Source: Planctomycetota bacterium
GTDB taxonomy: Bacteria > Planctomycetota > UBA1135
NCBI GenBank assembly: GCA_002705055.1
Contig: PAHY01000037.1
Span: 1-34,619, forward strand
Reading direction: 5' to 3'
Length of the DNA: 34,619 bases
Numbering within the stretch: the first letter of the stretch is position 1; each line of letters begins with the position of its first letter. Below the pieces are notes generated by a model. The model saw only the letters and a list, made by a program, of their open reading frames with translations. It was not told the DNA's origin and ran no database searches. This document shows positions 1-7,784 of the stretch, in pieces. Both the position numbers and the translations under genes were made by a program.

Positions 1-1017
1 CGGCCAGCGCCACCTCAGGACCTCTTTCAGCTGCCACCGCTGATCACAGACCCCTGCCGACTGGGCAGGGGTCGTTCTCGTTTTCACGGTCACGCCGCGG
101 ACGTAGTTGCGATAGGCCGTCCACAGCCAGGCGTGGCGCTGAAGCCCCTTGATCTTCTTGGCAGCGCCCCAGCTGCGTCGCACTAGGCAGGACATTCCAT
201 CCCGCATCATCGCGAGGGTGTGATTGATCGGGAAGAGTAAGTTCCGATAGTCACGACGTTTGCGGCTGTCCGTCGTGCGGTGATAGAGGGCGCGGGGAAA
301 GTTGGCTCGCTTGCACTCGGTGGGATAGGTGCACTTCTTGTCGGTCTGTAGTCGGATCGGGAGATCCGAAGCGAGCACGTTCCCGAGTGCCTCGAAGCAC
401 TCCCGCACGCAGGCTCGAGAAGCGGAGCGCCGCTTGCCTTCCTCCTTCTGGATCACCTCCAGGCGTTCCTGCTGAGCTTCTGTCCGGCGACCCCGTGCCG
501 CAAGTTGCCCCGCGCGCGTGTGCACGATGAAGTAGCTCTTGCGCTCGATCAGCACCGCCATCGTGACTGGCTTGAGCTTTCGGTGATGCTCGAAGGTCTC
601 GAGCTCGTCGAGCTGGAAGGTGCCGTCGATGCCGCCCGCATTCGTGCACTCTCGCAGGCGAGCCAGGTGGAAGTCTCGAGCGACCTGCGCCATCCGGACG
701 AAGCGGCGCTCGACCGTCTTTTTGTTCACCCCAAAGAGCCGAGCCGCCTGGCGGCGGGTGACTTTAGAGCAGAGTGCGTGGACTAAGGCGTGATGGAGAA
801 AGGGTTTGCGGTAGCGGTAGTTGGCCTTGTAAGTCTGTGTACTGAAGCCACGATGGCAGACGAGGCAGCGGAATCGCTGGATCCAACGACCGTCACACTT
901 ACGGTGATAGGAGCCGGAGCGGCGATAGCGGAAGGCGAGATCGCGCTCCGCGGAGGGGCATCCATTGCGCGGGCAGAAAGGTGGATGAAACAAGAAGCGT
1001 CCTCCAGGTGGGTTCAC
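1..1017 (-). CDS. DDE-type transposase with zinc finger, IS1-like architecture (C-terminus cut by window edge)
   Basis: An open frame of 339 codons runs to the window edge; the second copy shows it would end six codons later, giving about 345 residues. The first in-frame start after a TAG is GTG at 1017. A TTG at 993 is more likely, because GGAGG lies 7 nt upstream of it. The protein has a cysteine-rich N-terminus (FCPRNGCP, KCDGRW, RCLVCHRGF) typical of a zinc finger, then a helix-turn-helix-like stretch (RQAARLFGVNKKTVERRF), then acidic motifs GGIDGTFQLDELETFE and LQTDKK, and a basic C-terminus (RRDYRN, NHTLAMMRDGMS, WTAYRNYVR). This order matches IS1-like transposases, in which the finger and HTH bind the terminal repeats. 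The exact IS family is not assigned. The frame carries no stop or frameshift. Confidence 0.85.
   Translation of the reverse strand, partial: MNPPGGRFLFHPPFCPRNGCPSAERDLAFRYRRSGSYHRKCDGRWIQRFRCLVCHRGFSTQTYKANYRYRKPFLHHALVHALCSKVTRRQAARLFGVNKKTVERRFVRMAQVARDFHLARLRECTNAGGIDGTFQLDELETFEHHRKLKPVTMAVLIERKSYFIVHTRAGQLAARGRRTEAQQERLEVIQKEEGKRRSASRACVRECFEALGNVLASDLPIRLQTDKKCTYPTECKRANFPRALYHRTTDSRKRRDYRNLLFPINHTLAMMRDGMSCLVRRSWGAAKKIKGLQRHAWLWTAYRNYVRGVTVKTRTTPAQSAGVCDQRWQLKEVLRWRWP
49..73 (+). terminator. Intrinsic-terminator-like hairpin inside the transposase gene (antisense direction)
   Basis: A perfect 10-bp stem (gacccctgcc / ggcaggggtc) with a 5-nt loop is followed on the plus strand by a T-rich stretch ending in tttt at 81-84. 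It lies in the 3' part of the transposase reading frame but is oriented to stop transcription entering from the flank on the opposite strand. The second copy keeps the stem exactly and differs only in the loop. Confidence 0.5.
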
Positions 1018-1030
1018 CTAGAGGACGCTT
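995..1030 (-). promoter_or_regulatory. Hairpin covering the transposase translation start
   Basis: On the transposase mRNA strand, arms of 10 bp and 5 bp separated by a single mismatch close a 4-nt loop. The descending arm contains GGAGG, the only good ribosome-binding site for the transposase, and the ascending arm carries the GTG at 1017. Folding would hide the site. Several IS elements (for example IS10, IS50, IS200) are known to block translation from read-through transcripts in this way. The assignment of that role here is inferred. Confidence 0.65.
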
Positions 1031-1065
1031 TGCGAGGGTGGAAGTTACGGATCGACCCGAGAATC

Positions 1066-1090
1066 GAGCCCACTCATGGGGGTCAGACTC
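1066..1090. repeat. Terminal inverted repeat, right end of IS copy 1
   Basis: This 25-bp sequence ends in gggggtcagactc. Its reverse complement matches the opposite end of the second copy (34470-34494) at 24 of 25 positions. The last base is also the third base of the subtilase TAG stop codon. Confidence 0.85.
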
Positions 1091-3075
1091 TACTGGAGGC
1101 GGAGCAGCAGGCCGTTCGAATCAGCAAAGTCACCGCCAGTCGGAACAACCACCTCAATCATCGCGCCGATCGCTCCAAGGCTGGCCGGAACGGTGCCACT
1201 GAACCCGCCGGTGCCGCTCGCCGAGGTCACCCCCGAGGCAATCTGCAGGTACTGCGGCGACACGTCGAAGACATGGTTGCCGAGCACCGCGCCCGGCGTG
1301 CCGGCGAAGGAGGCGACGGCTGCCCAGCCCTTCTGTGCGGGGGCACCGCTGAACTGGTACTGCGCGGAACTACCCGCTGCTGCGAAGGTGGTGCCGTTCA
1401 GGTAGATCGTGTTCGAAGGCGATCCGCCCATGCGCGTCACCGCCTCGTTCACTGCGTCAGCGGCATTGGCGCGGCCGTAGCCGTAGAAGTTGCTGAAGCC
1501 GCTGCCGTTGTAGCTGCCGCCTGCGACATCGACCTTCTCCGCGGTGTCGAGCAGCACGTCGATCGCCTCAGCGCGGGTGAGGCTGGGGTTCACGGACAGG
1601 ATCAGGCCCATCACGCCCGCGGCCGTCGGACTGGCCGAGGAAGTTCCGCCGAAGCTGTCGGTGTACTCGGTGTTGCTGTAACCCTTGGTGCCCAGGCGGT
1701 CGGTGGTGATGATGCCGTTCACGCCGCCGTTTGAGGGGGCGCAGAGGTCGACGGTCGAACCAAAGGAGCTGTAACTGGACAGCACGCCCTGGTCATTGAC
1801 CGCAGTCACCGCCAGCACGCCCGGGTAGGTGGCGTAGCCGTTGCCCGAGTTGTCGGCGCCCGAGTTGCCGGCTGCGAAGAAGATCACCGAGCCCAGCCCG
1901 TTGCGGCCGAACTGGTTGCAATCATCGATCGCCGCCTTGGTCGAGGCAGGCAGGGTGGCCGAGCCAGCCGGACCCCAGGAGTTGTTGATCACCGCCGCGC
2001 CGTTCTGGCAGGCGAAGTTGAAGGCATCCGCCTCGTCCTGGACCGTCGGCGTCGGGCCGAACAGCTCGGACAGGAAGCGGATCGGCATGACCGTGCAGCG
2101 CGGGGCGACCCCCGAGATGCCGATGCCGTTGTCGCCGCGGCCAGCGCTCACGCCGCAGACCGAGGTGCCGTGGCTCTCTTCCCAGCGGAAGATCCCCAGC
2201 CAGACGCCGTCCTCTGCCTGCGGGTTGTTGTCGTTGCCGAGCACGTCCACGCCCTGGACCAGGTTGTCGACGAGGTCCGGGTGCTGCAATTCGGTGCCGG
2301 TATCGACGACCGCGATAGTGACGCTGGCGGTGCCGCGGGTGATCGCCCAGGCCCCTTCGGCGTCGATGTCCTCATCGACTCCGGCGCCGTTGATCCCGGT
2401 GCTCTCCAGGTGCCACTGGTAGGCGTAGAAGGGGTCGTTCGAGCCCGAATACCGGACCCGCTCGATCCGGAAGTCGGGAATCGCGAACTCGACGAGGCCG
2501 CTGCTCGCCAGCTCGTTGGCGCGGGCCAGCAGATCTTCGCTGGGATCGACCGCGTAGACCTCGCCCGGGTTGACGGTGTAGGCAAGGGTGGCGGTCCGCT
2601 CGAGGCCCTGGGTCCAGGCTTCGCGCTGGCCGGCGCTGACGCCGTCCTTCCAGCGCACCAGGATCTCGTCGGTGAGATAGAGCGGCTCGCCCGTCTCGGT
2701 GGCGATCAGGCGCGGGGCGGCCTCACGCACCTCGGCCTGCGCCGAGATCTGCTCGGCGAGGCTCCAGGCCTCGTCGGCGCTCAGCCCGGCAGCGAGCTCG
2801 ACCACGACGGCGTGGCCTGGCCAGACCACGGCCTGATCGGCCTGGCCGCCGGCGAGGCCGGGAAACTGGGCGATCCGCGCGCGGATCTCCGCCTCGCTCA
2901 GGGAGTCGGCGAAGACGATGCCCAGGGAGTCCGGTGAGGTCGCCAGCGGCTGCCAGTCGGGGCCGTTCCAGTAGCCCAGGCCGGCCGGAGTCGGCGCGGA
3001 CTCTTGCGCGGCGGCAGGGGCGGCAAGGAGCGCCCCTGCGATCAGAAGGAGAGGGGATGTTGCTGCAGATCGCAT
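1090..3075 (-). CDS. Secreted subtilisin-like serine protease (S8) with C-terminal beta domain
   Basis: This 661-residue protein has a signal peptide (about residues 1-23, cleaved after AAA), an N-terminal inhibitor-like segment of about 200 residues and an S8 catalytic domain at about 245-545. The catalytic residues are visible: Asp258 in AVVDTG, His302 in SHGTSVCG, oxyanion Asn404 in AAGNSG and Ser479 in GGTSSASP. A roughly 105-residue C-terminal domain (555-661) ends in SNGLLLRLQ and resembles the end of the M28 peptidase at 4080-6629, suggesting a shared surface or sorting role (inferred). It probably digests external or periplasmic protein. It starts 22 bp after the glutaredoxin gene on the same strand and may be co-transcribed with it. 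The native C-terminus appears intact although an IS element begins at the stop codon. Confidence 0.93.
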   Translation of the reverse strand: MRSAATSPLLLIAGALLAAPAAAQESAPTPAGLGYWNGPDWQPLATSPDSLGIVFADSLSEAEIRARIAQFPGLAGGQADQAVVWPGHAVVVELAAGLSADEAWSLAEQISAQAEVREAAPRLIATETGEPLYLTDEILVRWKDGVSAGQREAWTQGLERTATLAYTVNPGEVYAVDPSEDLLARANELASSGLVEFAIPDFRIERVRYSGSNDPFYAYQWHLESTGINGAGVDEDIDAEGAWAITRGTASVTIAVVDTGTELQHPDLVDNLVQGVDVLGNDNNPQAEDGVWLGIFRWEESHGTSVCGVSAGRGDNGIGISGVAPRCTVMPIRFLSELFGPTPTVQDEADAFNFACQNGAAVINNSWGPAGSATLPASTKAAIDDCNQFGRNGLGSVIFFAAGNSGADNSGNGYATYPGVLAVTAVNDQGVLSSYSSFGSTVDLCAPSNGGVNGIITTDRLGTKGYSNTEYTDSFGGTSSASPTAAGVMGLILSVNPSLTRAEAIDVLLDTAEKVDVAGGSYNGSGFSNFYGYGRANAADAVNEAVTRMGGSPSNTIYLNGTTFAAAGSSAQYQFSGAPAQKGWAAVASFAGTPGAVLGNHVFDVSPQYLQIASGVTSASGTGGFSGTVPASLGAIGAMIEVVVPTGGDFADSNGLLLRLQ

Positions 3076-3097
3076 CCCCCCAGCCTAACCGATTTCC

Positions 3098-3352
3098 TTA
3101 GCCCAGCTTCTCTTTCAGCGCGCCGCTGGTGTGCAGCGCGGCGAGGTCGTCGTAGCCGCCGATCAGCTCGCCGTCGATGAAGATCTCGGGCACGGTGGTG
3201 CGGCCGCCGGAGCGATCCAGCATCTCCTGGGTGCGGTCCGGGTGGACCGTCAGGTCGATCTCCTCCCAGGTCTGACCCAGGGAAGCGAGCAGGTCCTTGG
3301 CCATCTTGCAGTAGGGGCAGAAGTCCTTGGTGTAGATTTCGATTTTCGGCAT
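3098..3352 (-). CDS. grxC: Glutaredoxin 3-type dithiol glutaredoxin
   Basis: This 84-residue thioredoxin-fold protein has the dithiol active site CPYC at residues 12-15 and the conserved TVPEIFIDGELIGG segment (TVP cis-proline loop and glutathione-binding GG). Glutaredoxins of this type reduce disulfides and glutathione mixed disulfides in the cytoplasm. The start is placed at MPKIEIY because it fits the family length; an upstream in-frame ATG would add 11 atypical residues. It is divergent from the bolA-grxD pair across about 60 bp, so two redox-related promoters lie back to back. A CATAAT-like -10 box sits just upstream of the start. Confidence 0.9.
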   Translation of the reverse strand: MPKIEIYTKDFCPYCKMAKDLLASLGQTWEEIDLTVHPDRTQEMLDRSGGRTTVPEIFIDGELIGGYDDLAALHTSGALKEKLG

Positions 3353-3413
3353 GACAGGGATTATGGGAGAATGCGCGGGACGCAATCGAGGCGCGTCCTA
3401 TAAGCGATTTCGC

Positions 3414-3659
3414 ATGGTGATGCAAAAAGAACAAATCGAGATCCTGGTCGAGGACGGCCTGGGGGGCGCGGTCTGCAAGGCCCGCGACCTCACCGGCACC
3501 GAAGATCACTGGGGCCTCGAAATCACATGGGCCGGCTTCGAGGGCATGTCGCGCCTCGAGGCGCACAAGACCGTGCTGACCGTCCTCCGCCCGCACATGG
3601 ACGAGGGCAGCGGCGAGATCCACGCGGTCCAGATCACCACCCGCCTGCCCCAGGCCTAG
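3414..3659 (+). CDS. BolA/IbaG-family protein
   Basis: The product is about 81 residues long (ATG at 3414; a second ATG at 3420 is equally possible). It shows the BolA-fold signature: a mid-protein GFEGMSRLEAHKTVLTVL segment with the conserved histidine, and a C-terminal IHAVQITT strand. BolA proteins bind CGFS glutaredoxins through a shared [2Fe-2S] cluster and act in iron-sulfur trafficking and iron sensing. The next gene, 24 bp away, encodes exactly such a glutaredoxin, which strongly supports the call. A TATAAG hexamer at 3399-3404 could be a -10 element that would give a nearly leaderless mRNA. Whether it is BolA or IbaG cannot be decided here. Confidence 0.87.
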   Translation: MVMQKEQIEILVEDGLGGAVCKARDLTGTEDHWGLEITWAGFEGMSRLEAHKTVLTVLRPHMDEGSGEIHAVQITTRLPQA

Positions 3660-3683
3660 GCGTCCACCACCCCTGAACCAACC

Positions 3684-4010
3684 ATGACCGAACTCCGCGA
3701 GCAACTGGAGAAGGCAATCGCCGACACTCCGATCCTGCTGTTCACCAAGGGCAACAAGATGTTCCCGCGCTGCGGCTTCTCCGCAGCCGTGATCGACGTC
3801 TTCAACCAGATGGGCGTGCCCTTCGAGACCATCGACATCTTTGAGGATCCGGACATTCGTCCGACCCTCGTGTCGATCACCGACTGGCCGACCACTCCGC
3901 AGATCTTCATCGGCGGCGAGTTCATCGGCGGCGGGGACATCGTCCGCGAGATGTTTGCTGCCGGCGAGCTGCAGCCGGTGGTCGAAAAGGCTCTGGCCGC
4001 GGCTCAGTAA
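3684..4010 (+). CDS. grxD: Monothiol CGFS glutaredoxin (Grx4 type)
   Basis: This 108-residue protein has the monothiol active site CGFS at residues 30-33, preceded by the conserved lysine region TKGNKMFPR, followed by WPTTPQIFIGGEFIGG. This is the Grx4/GrxD subfamily, which coordinates a [2Fe-2S] cluster with glutathione and passes it to client proteins or to BolA. It lies 24 bp after the bolA-like gene, so the two are almost certainly an operon. In most relatives the lysine motif reads KGT; here it is KGN, a conservative change. A strong hairpin terminator follows. Confidence 0.95.
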   Translation: MTELREQLEKAIADTPILLFTKGNKMFPRCGFSAAVIDVFNQMGVPFETIDIFEDPDIRPTLVSITDWPTTPQIFIGGEFIGGGDIVREMFAAGELQPVVEKALAAAQ

Positions 4011-4027
4011 GCTGAGCCCAGAACGAA

Positions 4028-4059
4028 GACGGCCGCTTCCTCGCGAGGAAGCGGCCGTC
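4028..4059. terminator. Bidirectional terminator between grxD and the M28 peptidase gene
   Basis: This is a perfect 32-bp palindrome: each 16-bp half is the reverse complement of the other, and it can fold as a 14-bp stem with a 4-nt loop. It is followed by a T-containing tail (ctttgtt) on the plus side. It sits between two converging genes whose stop codons are at 4010 and 4080. Confidence 0.85.
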
Positions 4060-4079
4060 CTTTGTTGGGCGCCGGGTGC

Positions 4080-6629
4080 CTACTGAATCGACAGCGGCAC
4101 CAGGTTGGAATCGAGCACGCTGCTCGAGCCGGCGTCATAGCTGGCGCCTTCCACGTAAACCGTCAGGCCGGCGGCCGAGGACGGAATGTTGGCCGTGAAC
4201 TCCATGTCGCCCAGCGGGCCGGTCAGACCCTGCGAGACGATGGTGTAGTTCGGGCCCACGTCAAACGAGTGCCCCGCGATGGTCGTGCCGGCATCGCTCA
4301 GCGAGTAGATCAGCCAGTACGGCGCGCCGGCGGGGGCGCCGGTCATCATGTAGCTCACCGGGCCGCCGGCGGTGGCGGTGGCCGGGCCACTTAGCGTCAG
4401 GTAGTTCTGGCCGTTGGACGGCGCGAGGGCGTAGACCTCGACGTCGTCGATGTTCCAGCCGCCAAACTCGAGGCCGCCATCCGAGCGCAGAATCCAGCGC
4501 AGTTCGACCGCGGCGTTGTTGTCCGCATAGGCCGAGATGTCGAGGTCGTGCAGCACCCATTGGCTGTCGGCGAAGTTGCCGTTGACCGGGTTCTCCCACA
4601 CGGGGTTGCCCGCCACGCGGATGCGCGCCTGGTCGTATTGGCCTTCCTCCACGGTCAGCCAGCGGCGGTAGCGCAGGCGCACGTCGGTCTTGCCGGTGCA
4701 GTCGATCAGCGGCGACACCAGGCGGATGTTGACGTTCGACTGATACTCGCCGTTCCAGCCCGAGCCGCCGATGTCATTGCCCCAGACCTTGCTGCCGCTG
4801 AAGGCGCCGATTGGGTCGCCTGCCTTGCCGGCGGGGGTGCCGCGCTGCCAGTCATCGTGGCTGTTCGAGGTGCCTCCGCCGTAGACGTGGGTCCATCCTT
4901 CGTCGCCCGCGCCCTCAAAGTCATTGAAGTAGATGCGCTCGACGTTGCCGACCAAGAAGGAGTAGAAGGCATCGCCCGGAGTGAAGGCCTCCGGAACGGC
5001 CCGTTGCACGCCGTTGCCGTCGGTCGCGACCACGTAGTACTCGACCGTCGAGGGCGAAGGCTGGCCGGGGATCGCGCCGCCGTACTCGCTGCCGCGGCCG
5101 GTGGCCTGCATGCTCTGCTGGTTCCAGGCGCCGCCATCGACGCGCCAGAACAGCTCGACCGAGGCGATGCCCTTGCCGGCCGGGTCGTCGACCAGCACGC
5201 CGGGGTAATACGGCCCGAGGTCGTTGCGGGTGTCTTGCAGCGGCTGGTGCACCAGGTTCAGCGAAACCGGGCGGGCCAGCTCGGCGACGGTCGCCAGCGC
5301 GCCCTGGGTGATCTGCGTGGCCAGCACGAAGTCATTGGCCGAAGTGCCGACCGTGTCGTTGCTGGTGTGGATGTACGGGCTGTACTGGCCGACGTCCTCG
5401 AAGGGGAAGCAGGCCGGGAAGCCGTTCTGGAAGAAGCTGCGGTGGTCGCTGGTGCCGCCCGAAAGCGAGCCCTGATTCACCGGCAGGCCGGGGACGTAGG
5501 TCTGGTAGGCCTGAATCGCGAAGTCGTTAAGCGCCGGGGTCGTGTCATTGGTGACGAAGTCAACCGAGCGCGAATCACCCGGGGCGCGGTAGGCGATCAT
5601 GTCGAGCTGCACCATGCCCACCACGTCGGCGCCAATCGAGGCCAGGTAGCTGGCGTAGGCCTCGGAGCCGAGCAGGCCCAGCTCCTCGCCGGACCAGCCG
5701 CAGAAGCGGATCGTGTAGTCAAACTCGTATTGCGCCAGGATGCGCGCGATCTCGAGCACCGCGGCGACGCCCGAGGCATCGTCATCCGCGCCCGGGGCCG
5801 GGCCGCTGGCCGAGACCGAGTAGTTGATCGAGTCGTAGTGCCCGCCGATGATCACGATCTTGTCGGGCTGGGTCGTCCCGGTGAGCTCGCCGATCACCAC
5901 GTCGGCGCCGCTGTCGTAGTCGAAGGTGCTGGTGTTCAGCCCGAGCGCCTGGAAGCGGCTCTCGAGGAAGTTCTCGCACTGCACCTCGCCCGCCTGGCCG
6001 TGACGCCGCGTGCCGAAGGCGACCATTGCGTTGACGTCGGTTTCGAGATTGGCCTGCGCGACCTGGGCGACCATCGCGGCGACGTCGGCGTTCGAGGCAA
6101 AGCCGAGCATGCGCTCTTCGAAGCGCGCCTCGACCAGGGGGGTGTCCAGCTCGATGGCGCGGAAGGCCCCGTGGCAGCGGAAGGCCACGCCGCCGGCCAG
6201 CTTGATCTCCATCGGCGTCAGGACGCGCAAGCTGATCGAGGCGTCCGGGGCGGTCCAGACGGCGGTCCCGGCAGTGGCGGCCGGGTTCGCCTGCGGCGAG
6301 TGCGCGTGCTCGCGCACGGCGACCAGCGTGCGCCGCGGCAGGAGCGGCGGCAGCGCGGTCGTCTCGACGCCGTGGCGCTTGGCCAGGGCCTCATCCGCCT
6401 GGCCGACCAGCCATCCCCCGAGGTCCTCGTACATCTCGCCCTGGGCGATCAGTCGGTCGCGCAGTCGGGCATCGGTGCCGTAGTCGAACAAGGCCAGGGC
6501 CTCGGACTCGGCCGGCTGCTGGGCGAGCGGGGCGGCGACGGCAGAGGCCGGAGCCGGAATCAGGGCGCCGCCCAGACCCAGGGCGACGACCAGGCTGCAC
6601 GCAGCCAGGGGGGAGCGGCGGGGATGCAT
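4080..6629 (-). CDS. Secreted M28-family zinc aminopeptidase, multidomain
   Basis: The product is 849 residues from the ATG at 6629, which is followed directly by a signal peptide (about 1-33); longer upstream reading frame lacks protein-like sequence. The M28 domain lies at about 185-450, with metal and catalytic residues His264 (GGHYD), the ADDDASG aspartates at 282-284, Glu315/Glu316 (GEELG), Asp343 (QLDMI) and His396 (TSDHRS). A fibronectin-like segment follows (about 460-550). Then comes an acidic W-rich beta domain (about 565-735), resembling the jelly-roll regions of secreted metallopeptidases, and a C-terminal domain (about 741-849, ending SNLVPLSIQ) shared with the subtilase at 1090-3075. 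It probably removes amino acids or dipeptides from external proteins. It converges on grxD and diverges from the lipoprotein gene. Confidence 0.92.
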   Translation of the reverse strand: MHPRRSPLAACSLVVALGLGGALIPAPASAVAAPLAQQPAESEALALFDYGTDARLRDRLIAQGEMYEDLGGWLVGQADEALAKRHGVETTALPPLLPRRTLVAVREHAHSPQANPAATAGTAVWTAPDASISLRVLTPMEIKLAGGVAFRCHGAFRAIELDTPLVEARFEERMLGFASNADVAAMVAQVAQANLETDVNAMVAFGTRRHGQAGEVQCENFLESRFQALGLNTSTFDYDSGADVVIGELTGTTQPDKIVIIGGHYDSINYSVSASGPAPGADDDASGVAAVLEIARILAQYEFDYTIRFCGWSGEELGLLGSEAYASYLASIGADVVGMVQLDMIAYRAPGDSRSVDFVTNDTTPALNDFAIQAYQTYVPGLPVNQGSLSGGTSDHRSFFQNGFPACFPFEDVGQYSPYIHTSNDTVGTSANDFVLATQITQGALATVAELARPVSLNLVHQPLQDTRNDLGPYYPGVLVDDPAGKGIASVELFWRVDGGAWNQQSMQATGRGSEYGGAIPGQPSPSTVEYYVVATDGNGVQRAVPEAFTPGDAFYSFLVGNVERIYFNDFEGAGDEGWTHVYGGGTSNSHDDWQRGTPAGKAGDPIGAFSGSKVWGNDIGGSGWNGEYQSNVNIRLVSPLIDCTGKTDVRLRYRRWLTVEEGQYDQARIRVAGNPVWENPVNGNFADSQWVLHDLDISAYADNNAAVELRWILRSDGGLEFGGWNIDDVEVYALAPSNGQNYLTLSGPATATAGGPVSYMMTGAPAGAPYWLIYSLSDAGTTIAGHSFDVGPNYTIVSQGLTGPLGDMEFTANIPSSAAGLTVYVEGASYDAGSSSVLDSNLVPLSIQ

Positions 6630-6847
6630 GAATGCGAGACGGGGGAAGGGGTGGCGACGTTCCCTGGGAAGTGCGGAAAACAAGGTAAGATTCCGCGCCG
6701 GACTTGGCCGATAGGGAGTTCGCAGAGTAGCGCGTGGCTTCGTAGTCCGCTTTCCCTGGTAGGTAACCGCCTTTTGGCGTATGGACTTAGGGAACATCGC
6801 GGGTCGCACCACCGTCCCATCTGTGCCCGAACCCGGCTTCCACGAAC
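6630..6847. promoter_or_regulatory. Divergent intergenic region between the M28 peptidase and lipoprotein genes
   Basis: These 218 bp must hold the promoters of two divergent secreted-protein genes. I see three copies of a TTCCCT-like motif (near 6660, 6751 and, inverted, 6788) and a short gcc-tttt-ggc inverted repeat near 6772. No convincing -35/-10 pair stands out, and neither gene has a clear Shine-Dalgarno site. Operator function for the repeated motif is only a guess. Confidence 0.35.
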
Positions 6848-7747
6848 ATGCAGAACCTCCTCCGATCCTCCCGTGCACTGAGCTGGCTCAGTGTCCTGGC
6901 CCTCGTTTTCGTCCCCGCCTGCGGCGGCGGAGGCGGCGGCAACAACGGCGGGGGTGCCACCGGTGGCACCTCGAACCCGTTCTCGCCCACCGACCTGGCC
7001 GGCGCATGGACGGGCACGCTGGTCCCGCGCGCCAATGCGGGCCTGCCCTGGTCGGATGGCGAGAAGCGCATTCTGTCGCGCAACTTCGTGGTCCGCGCCG
7101 ATGGGCAGGGCAACTTCCAATTCTGCCTGCCCGGCACGGAAGAGACCTACGACGTCGTCGCCGGAACTGCCCGCGTCTCGCAGTCGGAGATCGGCACCCA
7201 GGGTCGCTTCAGCGTGACCTTCAAGGAGCTGCAGAAGAACCGCGAGCAGCTGGTGCTGGTCGGCCGCCTGAACAAGGCGCGCAACCGCATCGTGGGTGAG
7301 TACGAGTTGCGTTCCCGTACCGAAAACACCACGGGCAACGAAGTGGAAGCGGTCGATGCCGGGGATTTCGAGCTGCTGCTGTCCTCGGGCGTGGGGCACT
7401 TCCAGCCCAGTGACTTGGAGGGCACCTGGAGCGGTCGCAACTACCACTACGCTCCGCGCTACTCGAACATGAGCATCACGATCGATTCGAACGGATCGGT
7501 CACGGCGGGCGGCATCGAGACGGCCTCGGATACCTATCCCTTCGCGCTCGATGGCTCGAACGATCTGCTGTTCGGCCTGCTGACCGACACCTCGATTGGC
7601 ATGATCGAGAACGTCGTGATCACGCTCGAGAGCGGGGTGCAGGTCAAGATGCTCTATGCCCTGGTGGACGACGGCGGCCGCTACATCACCGGCCCGCTCG
7701 AGGACAACCACGGCAAGATCACCTACTTCCGCCTGGTGCGTCAGTAG
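6848..7747 (+). CDS. Lipoprotein with two related beta domains, function unknown
   Basis: This 299-residue protein has a lipoprotein signal peptide with Cys25 in FVPAC, followed by a very glycine-rich linker. Two modules follow, beginning with matching phrases: FSPTDLAGAWTG at about residue 45 and FQPSDLEGTWSG at about residue 183. This indicates an internal duplication of a domain with mostly beta-strand character. I do not recognise the family. It is probably anchored to a cell membrane facing outward. Its start ATG is in a natural position for the lipobox. The gene is followed by a perfect hairpin that touches the next start codon. Confidence 0.85.
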   Translation: MQNLLRSSRALSWLSVLALVFVPACGGGGGGNNGGGATGGTSNPFSPTDLAGAWTGTLVPRANAGLPWSDGEKRILSRNFVVRADGQGNFQFCLPGTEETYDVVAGTARVSQSEIGTQGRFSVTFKELQKNREQLVLVGRLNKARNRIVGEYELRSRTENTTGNEVEAVDAGDFELLLSSGVGHFQPSDLEGTWSGRNYHYAPRYSNMSITIDSNGSVTAGGIETASDTYPFALDGSNDLLFGLLTDTSIGMIENVVITLESGVQVKMLYALVDDGGRYITGPLEDNHGKITYFRLVRQ

Positions 7748-7784
7748 GCCTCGATCCCAGCGCGGCCCGCGCGGCCGACCCAGC

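Larger units (their letters stand above)
1..1090 (-). mobile_element. IS element copy 1, truncated by the window's left edge
   Basis: The element contains one transposase gene and ends at a 25-bp terminal repeat at 1066-1090. Its other end is missing here but is present in the second copy at the right edge of the window, where the matching inverted repeat lies at 34470-34494. Joining the two copies gives a complete element of about 1.13 kb. Positions 1-106 match 34514-34619 with three differences (positions 23, 61 and 85), so these are two diverged copies and not one sequence read twice. The transposase frame is intact, so the element may be active. It lies directly downstream of the subtilase gene in the same orientation. 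Confidence 0.88.

Noticed and set aside
1..106. Circular molecule indicated by the same sequence at both ends
   Set aside because: The end repeats differ at three positions and both fall inside a transposase gene, so two IS copies explain them better. Assembly ending at repeats is also likely.
3399..3404. Firm promoter call for bolA from TATAAG
   Set aside because: No matching -35 element at proper spacing, and the start would be nearly leaderless; kept only as a remark in the gene entry.
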